From: JASTVH01 sp042862465
Lineage (GTDB): Bacteria > Pseudomonadota > Gammaproteobacteria > Pseudomonadales > Oleiphilaceae
Direction: 5' to 3'
DNA length: 64,000 nucleotides
NCBI GenBank assembly: GCA_042862465.1
Contig: JASTVH010000003.1
Coordinates: 310,001 to 374,000 of the forward strand
A program made the translations under genes and the position numbers. The notes beneath the pieces are model-generated. The model was not told the origin of the DNA and made no database searches. It was given only the letters and a program-made list of their open reading frames with translations. Positions 33,616 through 42,239 of the stretch are shown piece after piece. Each line of letters begins with the position of its first letter. The first letter of the stretch is position 1.

Positions 33616-34680
33616 TCAATCGGTCAGCGACAGCTGCGCGGGTTCGGCAATCACCTTGCGGATCGGGGCGGGCAGGCCGAGGGTGAGGGCGTCTTCGGGG
33701 CTGTACCAGACCAGGTTGGGGTTGTCCTGTACGCGATGGCTGTCGCGGGCCGTCAGGCGCACCGGCATGATGTCCAGATGGTAGTGGCTGAAGGTGTGGC
33801 GAAAGGTGCTCAACCGCTGCGGGAATTCGCTGTCCAGTCCCAGTTGATCGCGGCACCAGCCGGGCAGGTCCTCGATGTCCAGATCCGGTTCAGCTTGCGG
33901 CAGGCTCCAGAGACCACCCCAGATACCTGTGGGCGGGCGGCGTTCCATCAGCAGGCGTTGTTGGTCGTCTTCCAGTAACAGCAGCCAGCAGGCTTTTTCC
34001 GGCGTTTTCTTGCGGGGCTTGGGCGTGGGGTAGGCTTCGGGGTTGCCCTGGTCGTAGGCCTCGCATCCTTCGGCAACAGGGCATTCACCGCAGTCCGGTT
34101 TGCGGCGGGTGCACACCATGGCGCCCAGATCCATGATGGCCTGGGTGTAGTCTTTCACGCGCTGATCCGGAGTGTGGCTCTCGGCGTGTTCCCAGAGTCG
34201 CTTCAGAACCGCGGTACGCCCCGGCCAGCCTTCCACCGCATGGTACCGGGCCAGGACACGCTTGACGTTGCCGTCCAGGATCGTGGCAGCCTGATGAAAG
34301 GCCTGGGCCCGGATCGCCGCGGCGGTGGAGCGTCCGATGCCGGGCAGGGCTTCCAGGCTCTCCTGGTTGGAAGGAAACTGCCCGCCGTGTTTCGCCACCA
34401 CCTGCTGCGCCGCCTTGTGCAGGTTGCGGGCCCGGGCGTAGTAGCCCAGGCCGGACCAGTACTGCAGCACGTCGTCCACTTCGGCGGCGGCCAAAGCCGC
34501 CACGTCGGGGAAACGTTGTGTGAACGCCTCATAGTAGGGGATGACCGTGGCCACCTGCGTCTGCTGCAGCATGATCTCCGACAGCCAGATATGGTACGGC
34601 GTCGGCTCGCGGTGCCAGGGCAGGTCCTTGCGGCCATGGCGGTCGAACCACTGCAGCAGACGAGCGGCGAAATCCTGCAT
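33616..34680 (-). CDS. mutY: A/G-specific adenine DNA glycosylase
   Basis: A 354-aa repair enzyme removing adenine opposite 8-oxoguanine. Catalytic Glu is in SEIMLQQTQVATVIPYY, the helix-hairpin-helix is LPGIGRSTAAAI, and the catalytic Asp is in ILDGNVKRVLAR. The [4Fe-4S] cysteines are in CTRRKPDCGECPVAEGC. The C-terminal NUDIX-like domain checks for 8-oxoguanine. The start overlaps the asmA stop by one base (TAATG), so the two are translationally linked. Confidence 0.96.
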   Translation of the reverse strand: MQDFAARLLQWFDRHGRKDLPWHREPTPYHIWLSEIMLQQTQVATVIPYYEAFTQRFPDVAALAAAEVDDVLQYWSGLGYYARARNLHKAAQQVVAKHGGQFPSNQESLEALPGIGRSTAAAIRAQAFHQAATILDGNVKRVLARYHAVEGWPGRTAVLKRLWEHAESHTPDQRVKDYTQAIMDLGAMVCTRRKPDCGECPVAEGCEAYDQGNPEAYPTPKPRKKTPEKACWLLLLEDDQQRLLMERRPPTGIWGGLWSLPQAEPDLDIEDLPGWCRDQLGLDSEFPQRLSTFRHTFSHYHLDIMPVRLTARDSHRVQDNPNLVWYSPEDALTLGLPAPIRKVIAEPAQLSLTD

Positions 34681-36854
34681 TACTGGAACAGTCCCTTCAG
34701 CTTGTCTTTGATCTCTTTGCCGGCTTCACCGCCGAGCTTCTCGTCCAGTTTGTCACCGACCTTGTCCTCGATCTCCTTGCGGGCCTTGCGCTTGGCCTCG
34801 GACTTGACGATGTCCTTGAGCGTGTCACGGAAGCGCGAGCCGTCGAAGGAGCAGAGTTTGGCCGGTTCGCCGATCAGGCTGCCTTTGCATTCCACCGGAA
34901 TCACGACATCCTGGACCCGCTCGTTCACCCGGCAGGCGGGATCCTTCTCGATCTCGCCCACCACGCGCAGGCCGGCCCGGTAGTCCATCATCAGCTGCTT
35001 GAGGTCCACCGTACCCTCTCCCTCCAGCTTGAGGCCGGAAAGGGCGGCGACCAGGGAGGTGTTCTTAAGCGTGTTGCCGTTGATCACCATCTTGCCGGAG
35101 AGGTTGTCGAACGGGGTCTTGTTAGCCCAGTCGGTTTTGCTGAGGCTATCCTGATTGGCCAGTGCGATGCCCTGGCAGGCCATGTGCGTCAGGTTCATGC
35201 CTTCAAACGCGCCTTCGGCCATGTTGAAGTCGATCTGGCCGGCCGCGTTTTCCCGCAGCACGCTGATCTTGTTGCCGCTGGTCTTGATTTCCGCGGTCTG
35301 ATTGACGCCGCCGGACAACAGTTTGACCTGGGCCAGGTCGGTCAGCAGCGGCATAACCTGAACATTATGGATCTCTTCGCTGATCTGCCAGGTCGGGGTG
35401 TCCTTGCGGGCATCCAGAGTGGCACTGGCGCCAATCTTGCCCTGGTAGAGCTGGCCGCCAAACTGTTCCACCTTGATCAGACCGTCCTTGCCGGTGACCT
35501 TGATCCCGATGTCGTTCATCTTGAGGTTGGAGGCCACCAGCTCGTTGAGTTTGAGCTGAATGTCGAGGGCGAGTTTGCGGATGGTCTCCAGAGGCAGCAG
35601 GTCGCCCTCAGGCTGAGGCGCTGCCGCGGCCGTGTCGGCTTTTTCGGTCGGGGCGGGCTGCTCGCTCTCTTGAGTGCCGGTTTCTTCCTTCTTGGGCGGC
35701 AGGTAGCGGTCAAGATTGAGGCGGTTGCCGGTCAGGTCCACGCCGACGAAGCTGTCAGCCAGGCCGTACTGCAGGCCGCCGGTCAGCTTTGTTTCGTCCA
35801 GGGTGAGGGCGAAGTCGCTGAGCTTGATCATGCCCGCCGGGCCGCCGATCCGGGTGCTCAGGGCCACCTTGTCGAGCACCTCTGGATCGCGGGTCTCGAT
35901 GGGCGGCTGTCCCAGTTGGTCGAGCAGCTGGCGCAGGGAGAATTCGGTGAGGTTCAGTTGACCCTCCAGGGCCATCTTGTCGCCGAAGCCGTTAACGGAA
36001 AGATCCGTGGCGAGCTCGGCATTGGCAATATTGGCCTTGAGTCCCTTGATGGTGGCAGTTTCCTGTTCCAGGTTGGCGGCCAGATCGCCGGAAAGTGCCG
36101 CGGTCACCTTCTCGCCACTGATCGGTTCACCCTGCAGCGTGAAATTGCTCTGGAGGTTCTTCACGGTAAAGATCTTGAGGCTCTCCGAGCCACTCAGGCT
36201 GGCGCTCAGCTCGCCGTTGATGTCGATCTGTGGCTTGCCGGTGGCCAGGTGGAATGACAGCGCGAGCGGGAAGTCGCTGCCGAGGGTGATGTCCTGGGCG
36301 CTCAGATTGAATTCGTCCAGGCTGATGGACTGCCCGCTCGCTTCATCGGTGTAATGCACCACGGCGTTGGCAATCTGCACTTCCTGCACTTCAAACTGCA
36401 GCGGGCTGCCGCCGGCTTTTTGCGGAGTTGGCTGCGGTTCCGGTGCGGCTTCACCGCCGGTCTTTTCCGGCATGATGCGTTCCCAGTTGCCCTGGCCTGC
36501 CTTGTTGCGCACCAGGTTGGCTTCCAGGCCGTCCAGCACGAAGGTGTCGACCGAGGGCGAGAAAGTGATCAGGGACCAGAAGTCGACCTGGGCGACCAGG
36601 TTATCCAGTTTTACCAGGCGCTTGTCTTCCAGTTGTGCTTCCACGTCCTGCAGTTCCAGCCCGATGGGGATCAGTGACCAGTCAATCGGGCCGTTCAGGT
36701 CGAGTTGGAGATGGGTGTTTTTCTCCACCGCCGCTTCGATCTGGGGTTTGTAGTCATTCGGGTCCAGAATCAGTGTCGCACTGACGGCAGCGACGACCAG
36801 CAGAATGATCAGAGCGACGATGACGAGCAGTGTTTTCTTGATCACGTTAGCCAT
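34680..36854 (-). CDS. asmA: AsmA family envelope protein
   Basis: A 724-aa protein anchored by one N-terminal membrane helix (LLVIVALIILLVVAAVSATLI), then DPNDYKPQIEAAVEKNTHLQLDLNG, the classic AsmA opening. The large periplasmic part is built of repeated beta-rich segments, with a Pro/Glu/Ala linker near residue 385-410. The C-terminal portion has CKGSLIGEPAKLCSFDGSRF and a Lys-rich end. AsmA-like proteins are now thought to bridge the membranes and move phospholipid. It is the first gene of the asmA-mutY-yggX group. Confidence 0.93.
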   Translation of the reverse strand: MANVIKKTLLVIVALIILLVVAAVSATLILDPNDYKPQIEAAVEKNTHLQLDLNGPIDWSLIPIGLELQDVEAQLEDKRLVKLDNLVAQVDFWSLITFSPSVDTFVLDGLEANLVRNKAGQGNWERIMPEKTGGEAAPEPQPTPQKAGGSPLQFEVQEVQIANAVVHYTDEASGQSISLDEFNLSAQDITLGSDFPLALSFHLATGKPQIDINGELSASLSGSESLKIFTVKNLQSNFTLQGEPISGEKVTAALSGDLAANLEQETATIKGLKANIANAELATDLSVNGFGDKMALEGQLNLTEFSLRQLLDQLGQPPIETRDPEVLDKVALSTRIGGPAGMIKLSDFALTLDETKLTGGLQYGLADSFVGVDLTGNRLNLDRYLPPKKEETGTQESEQPAPTEKADTAAAAPQPEGDLLPLETIRKLALDIQLKLNELVASNLKMNDIGIKVTGKDGLIKVEQFGGQLYQGKIGASATLDARKDTPTWQISEEIHNVQVMPLLTDLAQVKLLSGGVNQTAEIKTSGNKISVLRENAAGQIDFNMAEGAFEGMNLTHMACQGIALANQDSLSKTDWANKTPFDNLSGKMVINGNTLKNTSLVAALSGLKLEGEGTVDLKQLMMDYRAGLRVVGEIEKDPACRVNERVQDVVIPVECKGSLIGEPAKLCSFDGSRFRDTLKDIVKSEAKRKARKEIEDKVGDKLDEKLGGEAGKEIKDKLKGLFQ

Positions 36855-37101
36855 GCACGAATCCTTGAGATGATTTCCATTATTATGGGGCTAAGCCCTG
36901 CCCCTGATTATGGGGCCAAGCATATCGGAGTTGGGGCTGGGATTCCTATAGCCGCTTACGATGCGGTTCGCTCGCCAGCCATGTACAATGTGTCGCAACT
37001 TGGAGGGTGCGTGTTTTTGCGTAGCCTGTACAGCGACGATAACAATAGACAGCGGCGCCAAAGAACAGGACTGGGCGCCAGGTATCCTGGGAGGAGTATC
37101 C

Positions 37102-37572
37102 GTGGCCATCACCATTGCCATTGAGATTAATCGCGAGTTTGAAGTTGCCGCCGACTTCGACACCACATTTGATTTGCTGGCGGACGTACCCGGTTCGGCA
37201 TCCCATTTCCCCAAGCTGGACAAGCTGACCCCGCTGGGGGATAACGCCTACCGCTGGGAAATGGAGAAAGTCGGTATCGACAAGCATTCCATCCAAAGCG
37301 TCTATGCCTGCAAGTATTTTGCGGACAAGGACGCCGGTCGGATCACCTGGGAGCCGATCAAGGGTGAGGGCAATGGCGTGGTCAGCGGCAGCTGGACCAT
37401 CAGCAGCAGCGACAAGGGTTCCCACCTGAAGTTCTTCACCCAAGCGGAACTGACCCTGAAGCTGCCGAGCCTGCTCAAGCTGGCGATCAGCCCGGTGGTC
37501 AAGCACGAGTTCAACAGCCTGGTGGACACCTACGTCAAGAACCTGCAGCAGGAACTTGGCGAGCCCGCCTGA
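37102..37572 (+). CDS. SRPBCC-fold (START/CoxG-like) protein
   Basis: A 156-aa soluble protein with the lipid- or ligand-binding helix-grip fold: an N-terminal strand INREFEVAADFDTTFDLLADV, mid-sequence YRWEMEKVGI, and a C-terminal long helix (VVKHEFNSLVDTYVKNLQQEL). The open frame runs upstream to 36961, but GGGAGGAG lies five bases before the GTG at 37102, and the fold starts there. It lies between asmA (divergent) and hisB. The ligand is unknown. Confidence 0.75.
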   Translation: MAITIAIEINREFEVAADFDTTFDLLADVPGSASHFPKLDKLTPLGDNAYRWEMEKVGIDKHSIQSVYACKYFADKDAGRITWEPIKGEGNGVVSGSWTISSSDKGSHLKFFTQAELTLKLPSLLKLAISPVVKHEFNSLVDTYVKNLQQELGEPA

Positions 37573-37624
37573 TCGGCTGAAGGGCCGGGAGGGCGCTGCA
37601 GTTCAGCCCGGCCCCATTCCCCTG

Positions 37625-37630
37625 TATAAT
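37625..37630 (+). promoter_or_regulatory. -10 element ahead of hisB
   Basis: A perfect TATAAT lies 41 bases before the hisB start. The best -35 at 17 bases spacing is only TTCAGC, so the promoter may be weak or activator-dependent. Confidence 0.45.
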
Positions 37631-37670
37631 ACAGCCTCTTCAACGGCACCCAACCTATTCACGAGGCAGC

Positions 37671-38264
37671 ATGTCGGAACGCACCGCGCGGGTTCAACGC
37701 GACACCCTGGAAACCAAGATCACCGTCTCCATCAATCTCGATGGTACGGGCCAGTCCCGGTTTGATACCGGGGTTCCCTTCCTTGAGCACATGATGGATC
37801 AGATCGCCCGGCACGGGCTGATTGACCTCGACATTCACGCCGAGGGTGACCTGCACATCGACGACCACCACACGGTCGAGGATATCGGCATTACCCTGGG
37901 GCAGGCTTTCAAGCAGGCGGTGGGTGACAAGAAGGGCATTCGTCGCTACGGCCATGCCTATGTGCCCCTGGACGAGGCGCTTTCCCGGGTCGTGATCGAT
38001 CTGTCCGGTCGGCCCGGTCTGCAGATGCACGTGCCCTATACCCGGGCCGCGGTGGGGGGCTTTGATGTCGACCTGTTCGAGGAGTTCTTCCACGGCTTCG
38101 TTAACCACGCCATGGTGACGGTGCACCTGGATAACCTCCGGGGCAAGAACACCCACCACCAGATCGAAACCATCTTCAAGGCGTTCGGCCGTGCCCTGCG
38201 TATGGCCGTGGAACATGACGAGCGCATGAGTGGTATCACCCCCTCCACCAAGGGCGCGCTCTAA
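37671..38264 (+). CDS. hisB: Imidazoleglycerol-phosphate dehydratase
   Basis: A 197-aa monofunctional HisB catalysing the sixth step of histidine synthesis. Manganese-binding motifs are GVPFLEHMMDQIARHG, IDDHHTVEDIGI, VNHAMVTVH and KNTHHQIETIFKAFGRAL. The histidinol-phosphatase domain of enterobacterial HisB is absent, as is normal outside enterics. It heads a four-gene run hisB-hisH-hisA-hisF. Confidence 0.97.
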   Translation: MSERTARVQRDTLETKITVSINLDGTGQSRFDTGVPFLEHMMDQIARHGLIDLDIHAEGDLHIDDHHTVEDIGITLGQAFKQAVGDKKGIRRYGHAYVPLDEALSRVVIDLSGRPGLQMHVPYTRAAVGGFDVDLFEEFFHGFVNHAMVTVHLDNLRGKNTHHQIETIFKAFGRALRMAVEHDERMSGITPSTKGAL

Positions 38265-38337
38265 CACCTGATCTGACCGCCGGGCCCGCTTGCCCGGCAG
38301 GTTTCAGGCTGTGTTGTCTGATCTTCAAGAGGCCAAG

Positions 38338-38979
38338 ATGAAGACTGTTGCCATCATTGATTACGGCATGGGAAACCTGCACTCGGCACGCAAGGCGGTG
38401 GAACACGCCGCAGACAATGTGCGCGTGCTGGTGACCGATGACGCCGAGCAGATCCGGGCGGCCGATCGCGTGATCCTGCCCGGTGTCGGGGCCATTCGCG
38501 ACTGCATGGCCGAGATCCGCCGTCTGGGCGTGGACCAGCTGGTGCGAGAAGTGGCTGAAGATCGTCCGCTGCTGGGTGTGTGTGTCGGCATGCAGGCGTT
38601 GATGACCCACAGCGAGGAAAACCAGGGGGTCGACTGTATCGGCCTGCTTCCCGGGGAAGTGCGGTTTTTCGGTAATGACCTGCACGAGAATGGCGAACGC
38701 CTGAAGGTGCCCCACATGGGCTGGAACGAGGTTCAGCAAACCCTCGACCATCCACTGTGGCACGGTATCAAGGACGGCGAGCGGTTCTACTTTGTGCACA
38801 GTTACTATGTGGAAGCGGCCAACAATGACAACCTGGCTGGCGTGACCCACTACGGGGTCGATTTTGGCGCCGCGGTGGCCCGGGGCAATGTCTTTGCCAC
38901 CCAGTTCCATCCGGAAAAGAGTCACCACGCCGGGTTGCGGCTGTTGCGTAACTTCGTGGACTGGGACGGCCGTCTGTAA
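38338..38979 (+). CDS. hisH: Imidazole glycerol phosphate synthase, glutaminase subunit
   Basis: A 213-aa class I glutamine amidotransferase that feeds ammonia to HisF. It has AIIDYGMGNLHSARKAVEH, the nucleophile Cys in LLGVCVGMQAL and the catalytic His/Glu in TQFHPEKSHHAG. The start at 38338 is set by AAGAGG and the family N-terminus; the longer frame from 38290 is not supported. It forms a complex with HisF, encoded two genes on. Confidence 0.96.
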   Translation: MKTVAIIDYGMGNLHSARKAVEHAADNVRVLVTDDAEQIRAADRVILPGVGAIRDCMAEIRRLGVDQLVREVAEDRPLLGVCVGMQALMTHSEENQGVDCIGLLPGEVRFFGNDLHENGERLKVPHMGWNEVQQTLDHPLWHGIKDGERFYFVHSYYVEAANNDNLAGVTHYGVDFGAAVARGNVFATQFHPEKSHHAGLRLLRNFVDWDGRL

Positions 38980-39054
38980 CGGCCCGGCCTCTGTGCACGC
39001 TGCCCGCTGCAGTGAGATAGTTGTCTTTTACCTATAGTCTGAACGAGCTGATTT

Positions 39055-39807
39055 ATGCTGATTATCCCCGCCATTGATCTCAAAGACGGCCAGTGTGTAC
39101 GCCTGCGCCAGGGCCGCATGGACGACTCCACGGTATTCGGCGACGACCCGGTCGATGTGGCCGCCCGCTGGGTGAATGCCGGCGCGCGTCGCCTGCACCT
39201 GGTGGACCTGAACGGGGCCTTCGCCGGCGAGCCCGTCAATGGCGAAATCGTGCGGGCCATCGCCAAACGCTATCCCGACCTGCCGATCCAGATCGGTGGC
39301 GGTATCCGCTCGGCGGAAACCATCCAGGCCTATCTGGATGCGGGGGTGCAGTGGGTGATTATCGGTACCAAGGCGGTCAAGGAACCGGAGTTTGTGACCG
39401 AGATGTGCCAGCGTTTCCCAGGGCACATTATCGTCGGTCTTGATGCCCGTGACGGCAAGGTGGCCACCGACGGTTGGGCGGAAGTCTCCGAAGTGGAAGC
39501 CACTGATCTCGCCCAGCGTTTTGCCAACGACGGCGTCAGCGCCATCGTCTACACCGATATTGCCCGGGACGGCATGATGCAGGGCGTCAACGTGGAGGCC
39601 ACGGTCCGTCTGGCGGAGGCCACGAAAATTCCCGTGATCGCCTCCGGCGGTGTAACCAACATGGACGATGTCAAGCGGCTGTCCGAAGTGGCCCACCGCG
39701 GGGTGGCTGGTGCCATTACCGGCCGCGCCATTTACGAAGGCACCCTGGATGTGGCCGAGGCGCAACAGTGGTGTGACAGTCAGACTGCCAAAGGGGAGCA
39801 GGGCTGA
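39055..39807 (+). CDS. hisA: ProFAR isomerase
   Basis: A 250-aa (beta-alpha)8 barrel isomerase acting on ProFAR in histidine synthesis. The first catalytic Asp is in IIPAIDLKDGQCVRLRQG, with phosphate-binding IGGGIRSAE and GVTNMDD. The second Asp lies in VYTDIARDGMMQG. Its TGA stop overlaps the hisF ATG by one base. The first 75 bases after hisH contain no other gene. Confidence 0.97.
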   Translation: MLIIPAIDLKDGQCVRLRQGRMDDSTVFGDDPVDVAARWVNAGARRLHLVDLNGAFAGEPVNGEIVRAIAKRYPDLPIQIGGGIRSAETIQAYLDAGVQWVIIGTKAVKEPEFVTEMCQRFPGHIIVGLDARDGKVATDGWAEVSEVEATDLAQRFANDGVSAIVYTDIARDGMMQGVNVEATVRLAEATKIPVIASGGVTNMDDVKRLSEVAHRGVAGAITGRAIYEGTLDVAEAQQWCDSQTAKGEQG

Positions 39808-40592
39808 TGGGACTGGCCAAGCGCATCATTCCCTGTCTGGATGTGGACAAGGGACGCGTCGTCAAAGGCGTCAACTTTGTCGGTATCCGTGACGCCGGCG
39901 ATCCGGTGGAAGTGGCCCGTCGCTATAACGAGCAGGGCGCCGACGAGATCACTTTCCTTGATATCACCGCCAGCCACGAAAGCCGCGACACCACCTACGA
40001 CACGGTCGAGCGTATGGCGGCGGAAGTCTTCATACCGCTGACGGTGGGCGGCGGCGTGCGTAACGTCGATCACATTCGCCGCCTGCTGAATGCCGGTGCC
40101 GACAAGGTCAGTATCAATACCGCCGCGGTGTTCGAGCCGGAATTCGTACGCGAGGCCGCTGAGCGTTTCGGCAGCCAGTGCATCGTGGTGGCCATCGACG
40201 CCAAGAAGGTCAGCCAGCCGGGCGAGCCCGAAAAGTGGGAAATCTTCACCCACGGTGGCCGTAAACCCACCGGGCTGGATGCGGTGGAATGGGCCCGCAA
40301 GATGACCGACTACGGGGCTGGCGAGATTCTGCTGACCAGTATGGATCAGGACGGTACCAAGGTGGGGTTTGATCTGGGGCTGACGCGCGCGGTTTCCGAT
40401 GCAGTGCACGTGCCGGTGATCGCCTCCGGCGGCGTGGGCAACCTGCAGCATCTGGTGGATGGCATCAAGATTGGTGGTGCCGATGCGGTGCTGGCGGCGT
40501 CCATTTTCCACTTTGGTGAGCACACTATTCCCGAGGCCAAGCAGTTCATGGCTGAGCAGGGGATTGAGGTGCGGATTCCGTTGGAAGCCTGA
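39807..40592 (+). CDS. hisF: Imidazole glycerol phosphate synthase, cyclase subunit
   Basis: A 261-aa (beta-alpha)8 barrel that makes imidazole glycerol phosphate and AICAR with ammonia from HisH. Asp11 is in IIPCLDVDKGRVVKGVNF, and the second catalytic Asp is in LLTSMDQDGTKVGFDL; phosphate loops are VGGGVRN and ASGGVGN. It ends the his run. Its 3' side opens into a repeat cluster and an IS element instead of directly facing yibQ. Confidence 0.97.
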   Translation: MGLAKRIIPCLDVDKGRVVKGVNFVGIRDAGDPVEVARRYNEQGADEITFLDITASHESRDTTYDTVERMAAEVFIPLTVGGGVRNVDHIRRLLNAGADKVSINTAAVFEPEFVREAAERFGSQCIVVAIDAKKVSQPGEPEKWEIFTHGGRKPTGLDAVEWARKMTDYGAGEILLTSMDQDGTKVGFDLGLTRAVSDAVHVPVIASGGVGNLQHLVDGIKIGGADAVLAASIFHFGEHTIPEAKQFMAEQGIEVRIPLEA

Positions 40593-40698
40593 ATTCACTT
40601 CGGTTTCACTTTGCTCCTCAACTTTTTTGGTGAGCACCTTGTCAGTCATTTCTGAAAAGGCGCCGTGCTTTGGGGAAAAGTGAAGAGGTGGCGGCAGA

Positions 40699-40826
40699 GC
40701 CCCTCGCCCCGCCGGGGAGAGGGGTTGGGGTGAGGGGGCAGCTGAGGCCGAATCCGCAGCGGATGCACTGGGCGCCTTATGGCGCCTCCCCCTCACCCTG
40801 ACCCTCTCCCCGCTGGGGCGAGGGGA
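40699..40826. repeat. Long GC-rich inverted repeat (CCCTCACCC...CTCTCCCC type)
   Basis: Arms at 40699-40738 and 40788-40826 are imperfect reverse complements, each about 40 bases (GCCCCTCGCCCC ... TGAGGGGG). The centre holds GGCGCC-TTAT-GGCGCC. It resembles the widely dispersed REP/BIME-like sequence seen in many proteobacteria and would fold into a stable hairpin after hisF. Confidence 0.8.
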
Positions 40827-40863
40827 TGTATGTATCATCGTTGGGGGGGGATGTCCGCTCTGG

Positions 40864-40883
40864 ATTCCCGCCTGCGCGGGAAT
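40864..40883. repeat. Perfect stem-loop ATTCCCGC-CTGC-GCGGGAAT
   Basis: Eight-base perfect arms with a four-base loop, followed by GACGG. I recognise this type (GGATTCCCGC..GCGGGAATGACGG) as a dispersed repeat common in beta- and gammaproteobacteria. Confidence 0.8.
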
Positions 40884-40964
40884 GACGGTTTGCAGCCCCT
40901 GCAAAGTGATGCGCCCCCGATTTTGTAGACACCTTTCTTAACCCTAAGTCGAAGGAAGGTGTTT

Positions 40965-41282
40965 ATGAAACTCAAACGACGCACTCGCTATTCGCAAGCT
41001 TTCAAGCGAGAGGCTGTTCTGCGCTCTCTCGAGTCTCACGAGACGTTGGCAGCGGTAGCTGCTAAGTTGGGCGTTCATCCCGATCTATTAAGCCGCTGGA
41101 GACGAACCTTGGTTTCCAAATCTGCCTCATCAAACAAGTCTTTACCGAATAAAGGCCCGGAGAAGAACTCCAAGCAGCTTGAGCGTGAGAATCGCAACCT
41201 GAAAAAGCGCCTGGAACGAGCCGAACTGGAGTTGGAGATTTTAAAAAAGGCCGACGAGTACTTTGCCAAGCAAAGCAAGTGA
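40965..41282 (+). CDS. IS3-family transposase OrfA
   Basis: A 105-aa DNA-binding protein: an N-terminal helix-turn-helix (YSQAFKREAVLRSLESHETL then AAVAAKLGVHPDLLSRWRR) and a C-terminal leucine-zipper-like coil (ERENRNLKKRLERAELELEI). The heptamer A-AAA-AAG at 41243-41249 is in the correct phase for -1 slippage, and the orfB frame is open from there, so an OrfAB fusion transposase is expected. AAGGAAGG precedes the ATG at 40965. Confidence 0.92.
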   Translation: MKLKRRTRYSQAFKREAVLRSLESHETLAAVAAKLGVHPDLLSRWRRTLVSKSASSNKSLPNKGPEKNSKQLERENRNLKKRLERAELELEILKKADEYFAKQSK

Positions 41283-42136
41283 AGTTCGCCTTCATCAGGC
41301 GCTATCGGTCCGTTCGTTGGCCGACAGTCCTGATGTGCGAAGTGCTCGATGTCTCCAAGGCGGGCTTTTATCGTTGGTTGGGGCGTCCGCTTTCACGACG
41401 AGGTAAGGCCAACGCAGACCTGTTGGCGTTTCTCCAAGTGCAGGCGCAACGTCAGCATCACATTCCGGGTTATCGCAAGCTGTGGGAGGAGGCTGTCAAT
41501 GCTGGCTATAGGTGCAGCCAGAACCGTGTACAACGGCTTTTACAGAAGGAAGGGTACCGTTCAGTTCGCGCCCTGAAGCCGGGCTATCGCCGCCCGGAGT
41601 CGGGCTTGCCCGTTTTGCCGAATCTGCTGAATCGTGAATTCACCGTCGACGGCTCCAATCAGGTTTGGGTTTCTGATATCACTCAGGTTCGCTGCGAAGA
41701 AGGCTGGCTTTATATGGCCATGGTGATGGACCTGTCATCGCGTCGTATTGTGGGCTGGTCCTGTGGGCCGCAGAACACGGGGTGGCTGGTGCTTCAGGCA
41801 CTCAAGCAGGCTTGGCAGTGGCGTAAGCCGAACGGAGGAGAGCTTCTCTTCCACTCAGACCAGGGAGCGCAATACCGTAGCCAGGAAGTCATGGCCTGGC
41901 TGAATCGCCGCGGAGTGACCCTAAGCATGTCGCGCCGGGGAAACTGTTGGGACAACGCGTGCTCCGAAAGCTTTTTTGCCCAAATGAAACTGGAATGGTT
42001 TTCCCAGCTGGGTGTTATGACGCGAGCCGAAACGCGGGCTGAATTGCGCTATTACATCGAGGAGTATTATGACAAGACGCGCCTTCACAGCACACTCGGA
42101 GGCATGACCCCGGCAGGCTATGAAGCCGCGTCTTAA
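41279..42136 (+). CDS. IS3-family transposase OrfB (DDE integrase)
   Basis: A 285-aa catalytic part with the DDE triad: Asp in VWVSDITQV, Asp in LLFHSDQGAQY and Glu in CSESFFAQMKLEW (the D-D-35-E spacing region). It starts at a GTG overlapping the orfA stop, but main production is probably as a -1 frameshift product. The C-terminus RLHSTLGGMTPAGYE is typical of IS3. The product is intact. Confidence 0.93.
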   Translation: MKFAFIRRYRSVRWPTVLMCEVLDVSKAGFYRWLGRPLSRRGKANADLLAFLQVQAQRQHHIPGYRKLWEEAVNAGYRCSQNRVQRLLQKEGYRSVRALKPGYRRPESGLPVLPNLLNREFTVDGSNQVWVSDITQVRCEEGWLYMAMVMDLSSRRIVGWSCGPQNTGWLVLQALKQAWQWRKPNGGELLFHSDQGAQYRSQEVMAWLNRRGVTLSMSRRGNCWDNACSESFFAQMKLEWFSQLGVMTRAETRAELRYYIEEYYDKTRLHSTLGGMTPAGYEAAS

Positions 42137-42192
42137 GAACTAAAAATCGGTGTCTACTATTTCGGGGCCAGTTCAAAGTGCAATACGCTCTT

Positions 42193-42234
42193 AACGTCCA
42201 ACGTCCAACGTCCAACGTCCAACGTCCAACGTCC
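42193..42234. repeat. Six tandem AACGTCC heptamers
   Basis: Exactly six head-to-tail copies fill 42 bases between the IS element and the yibQ stop codon. Related heptamers occur at 7671, 12699, 16707 and 55469. It is too short and too regular for a CRISPR array; slipped-strand expansion is the simplest explanation. Confidence 0.9.
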
Positions 42235-42239
42235 TTCGA

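Larger units (their letters stand above)
40593..40906. other. Repeat-rich gap between hisF and the IS element
   Basis: No gene is seen in this 314-base stretch. It is made largely of a long GC-rich inverted repeat (40699-40826) and a small perfect stem-loop (40864-40883), both of types found widely dispersed in bacterial genomes, and ends at the IS insertion. Confidence 0.7.
40907..42175 (+). mobile_element. Complete IS3-family insertion sequence, 1269 bases
   Basis: Terminal inverted repeats at 40907-40933 and 42149-42175 match at 20 of 27 positions, begin TGA and include GTAGACACC. A 3-base direct repeat AAG flanks the element (40904-40906 and 42176-42178), as expected for IS3. It carries orfA and orfB overlapping by four bases with a -1 slippery heptamer. 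Both frames are intact, so the element may be active. Confidence 0.92.

Noticed and set aside
36855..37101. N-terminal extension of the SRPBCC protein to 36961
   Set aside because: The extension is Cys-rich and unlike the fold, and the GTG at 37102 has a near-perfect ribosome-binding site.
42193..42234. Short tandem array that might be taken for a CRISPR
   Set aside because: The units are 7 bases long with no spacers and no cas genes nearby.
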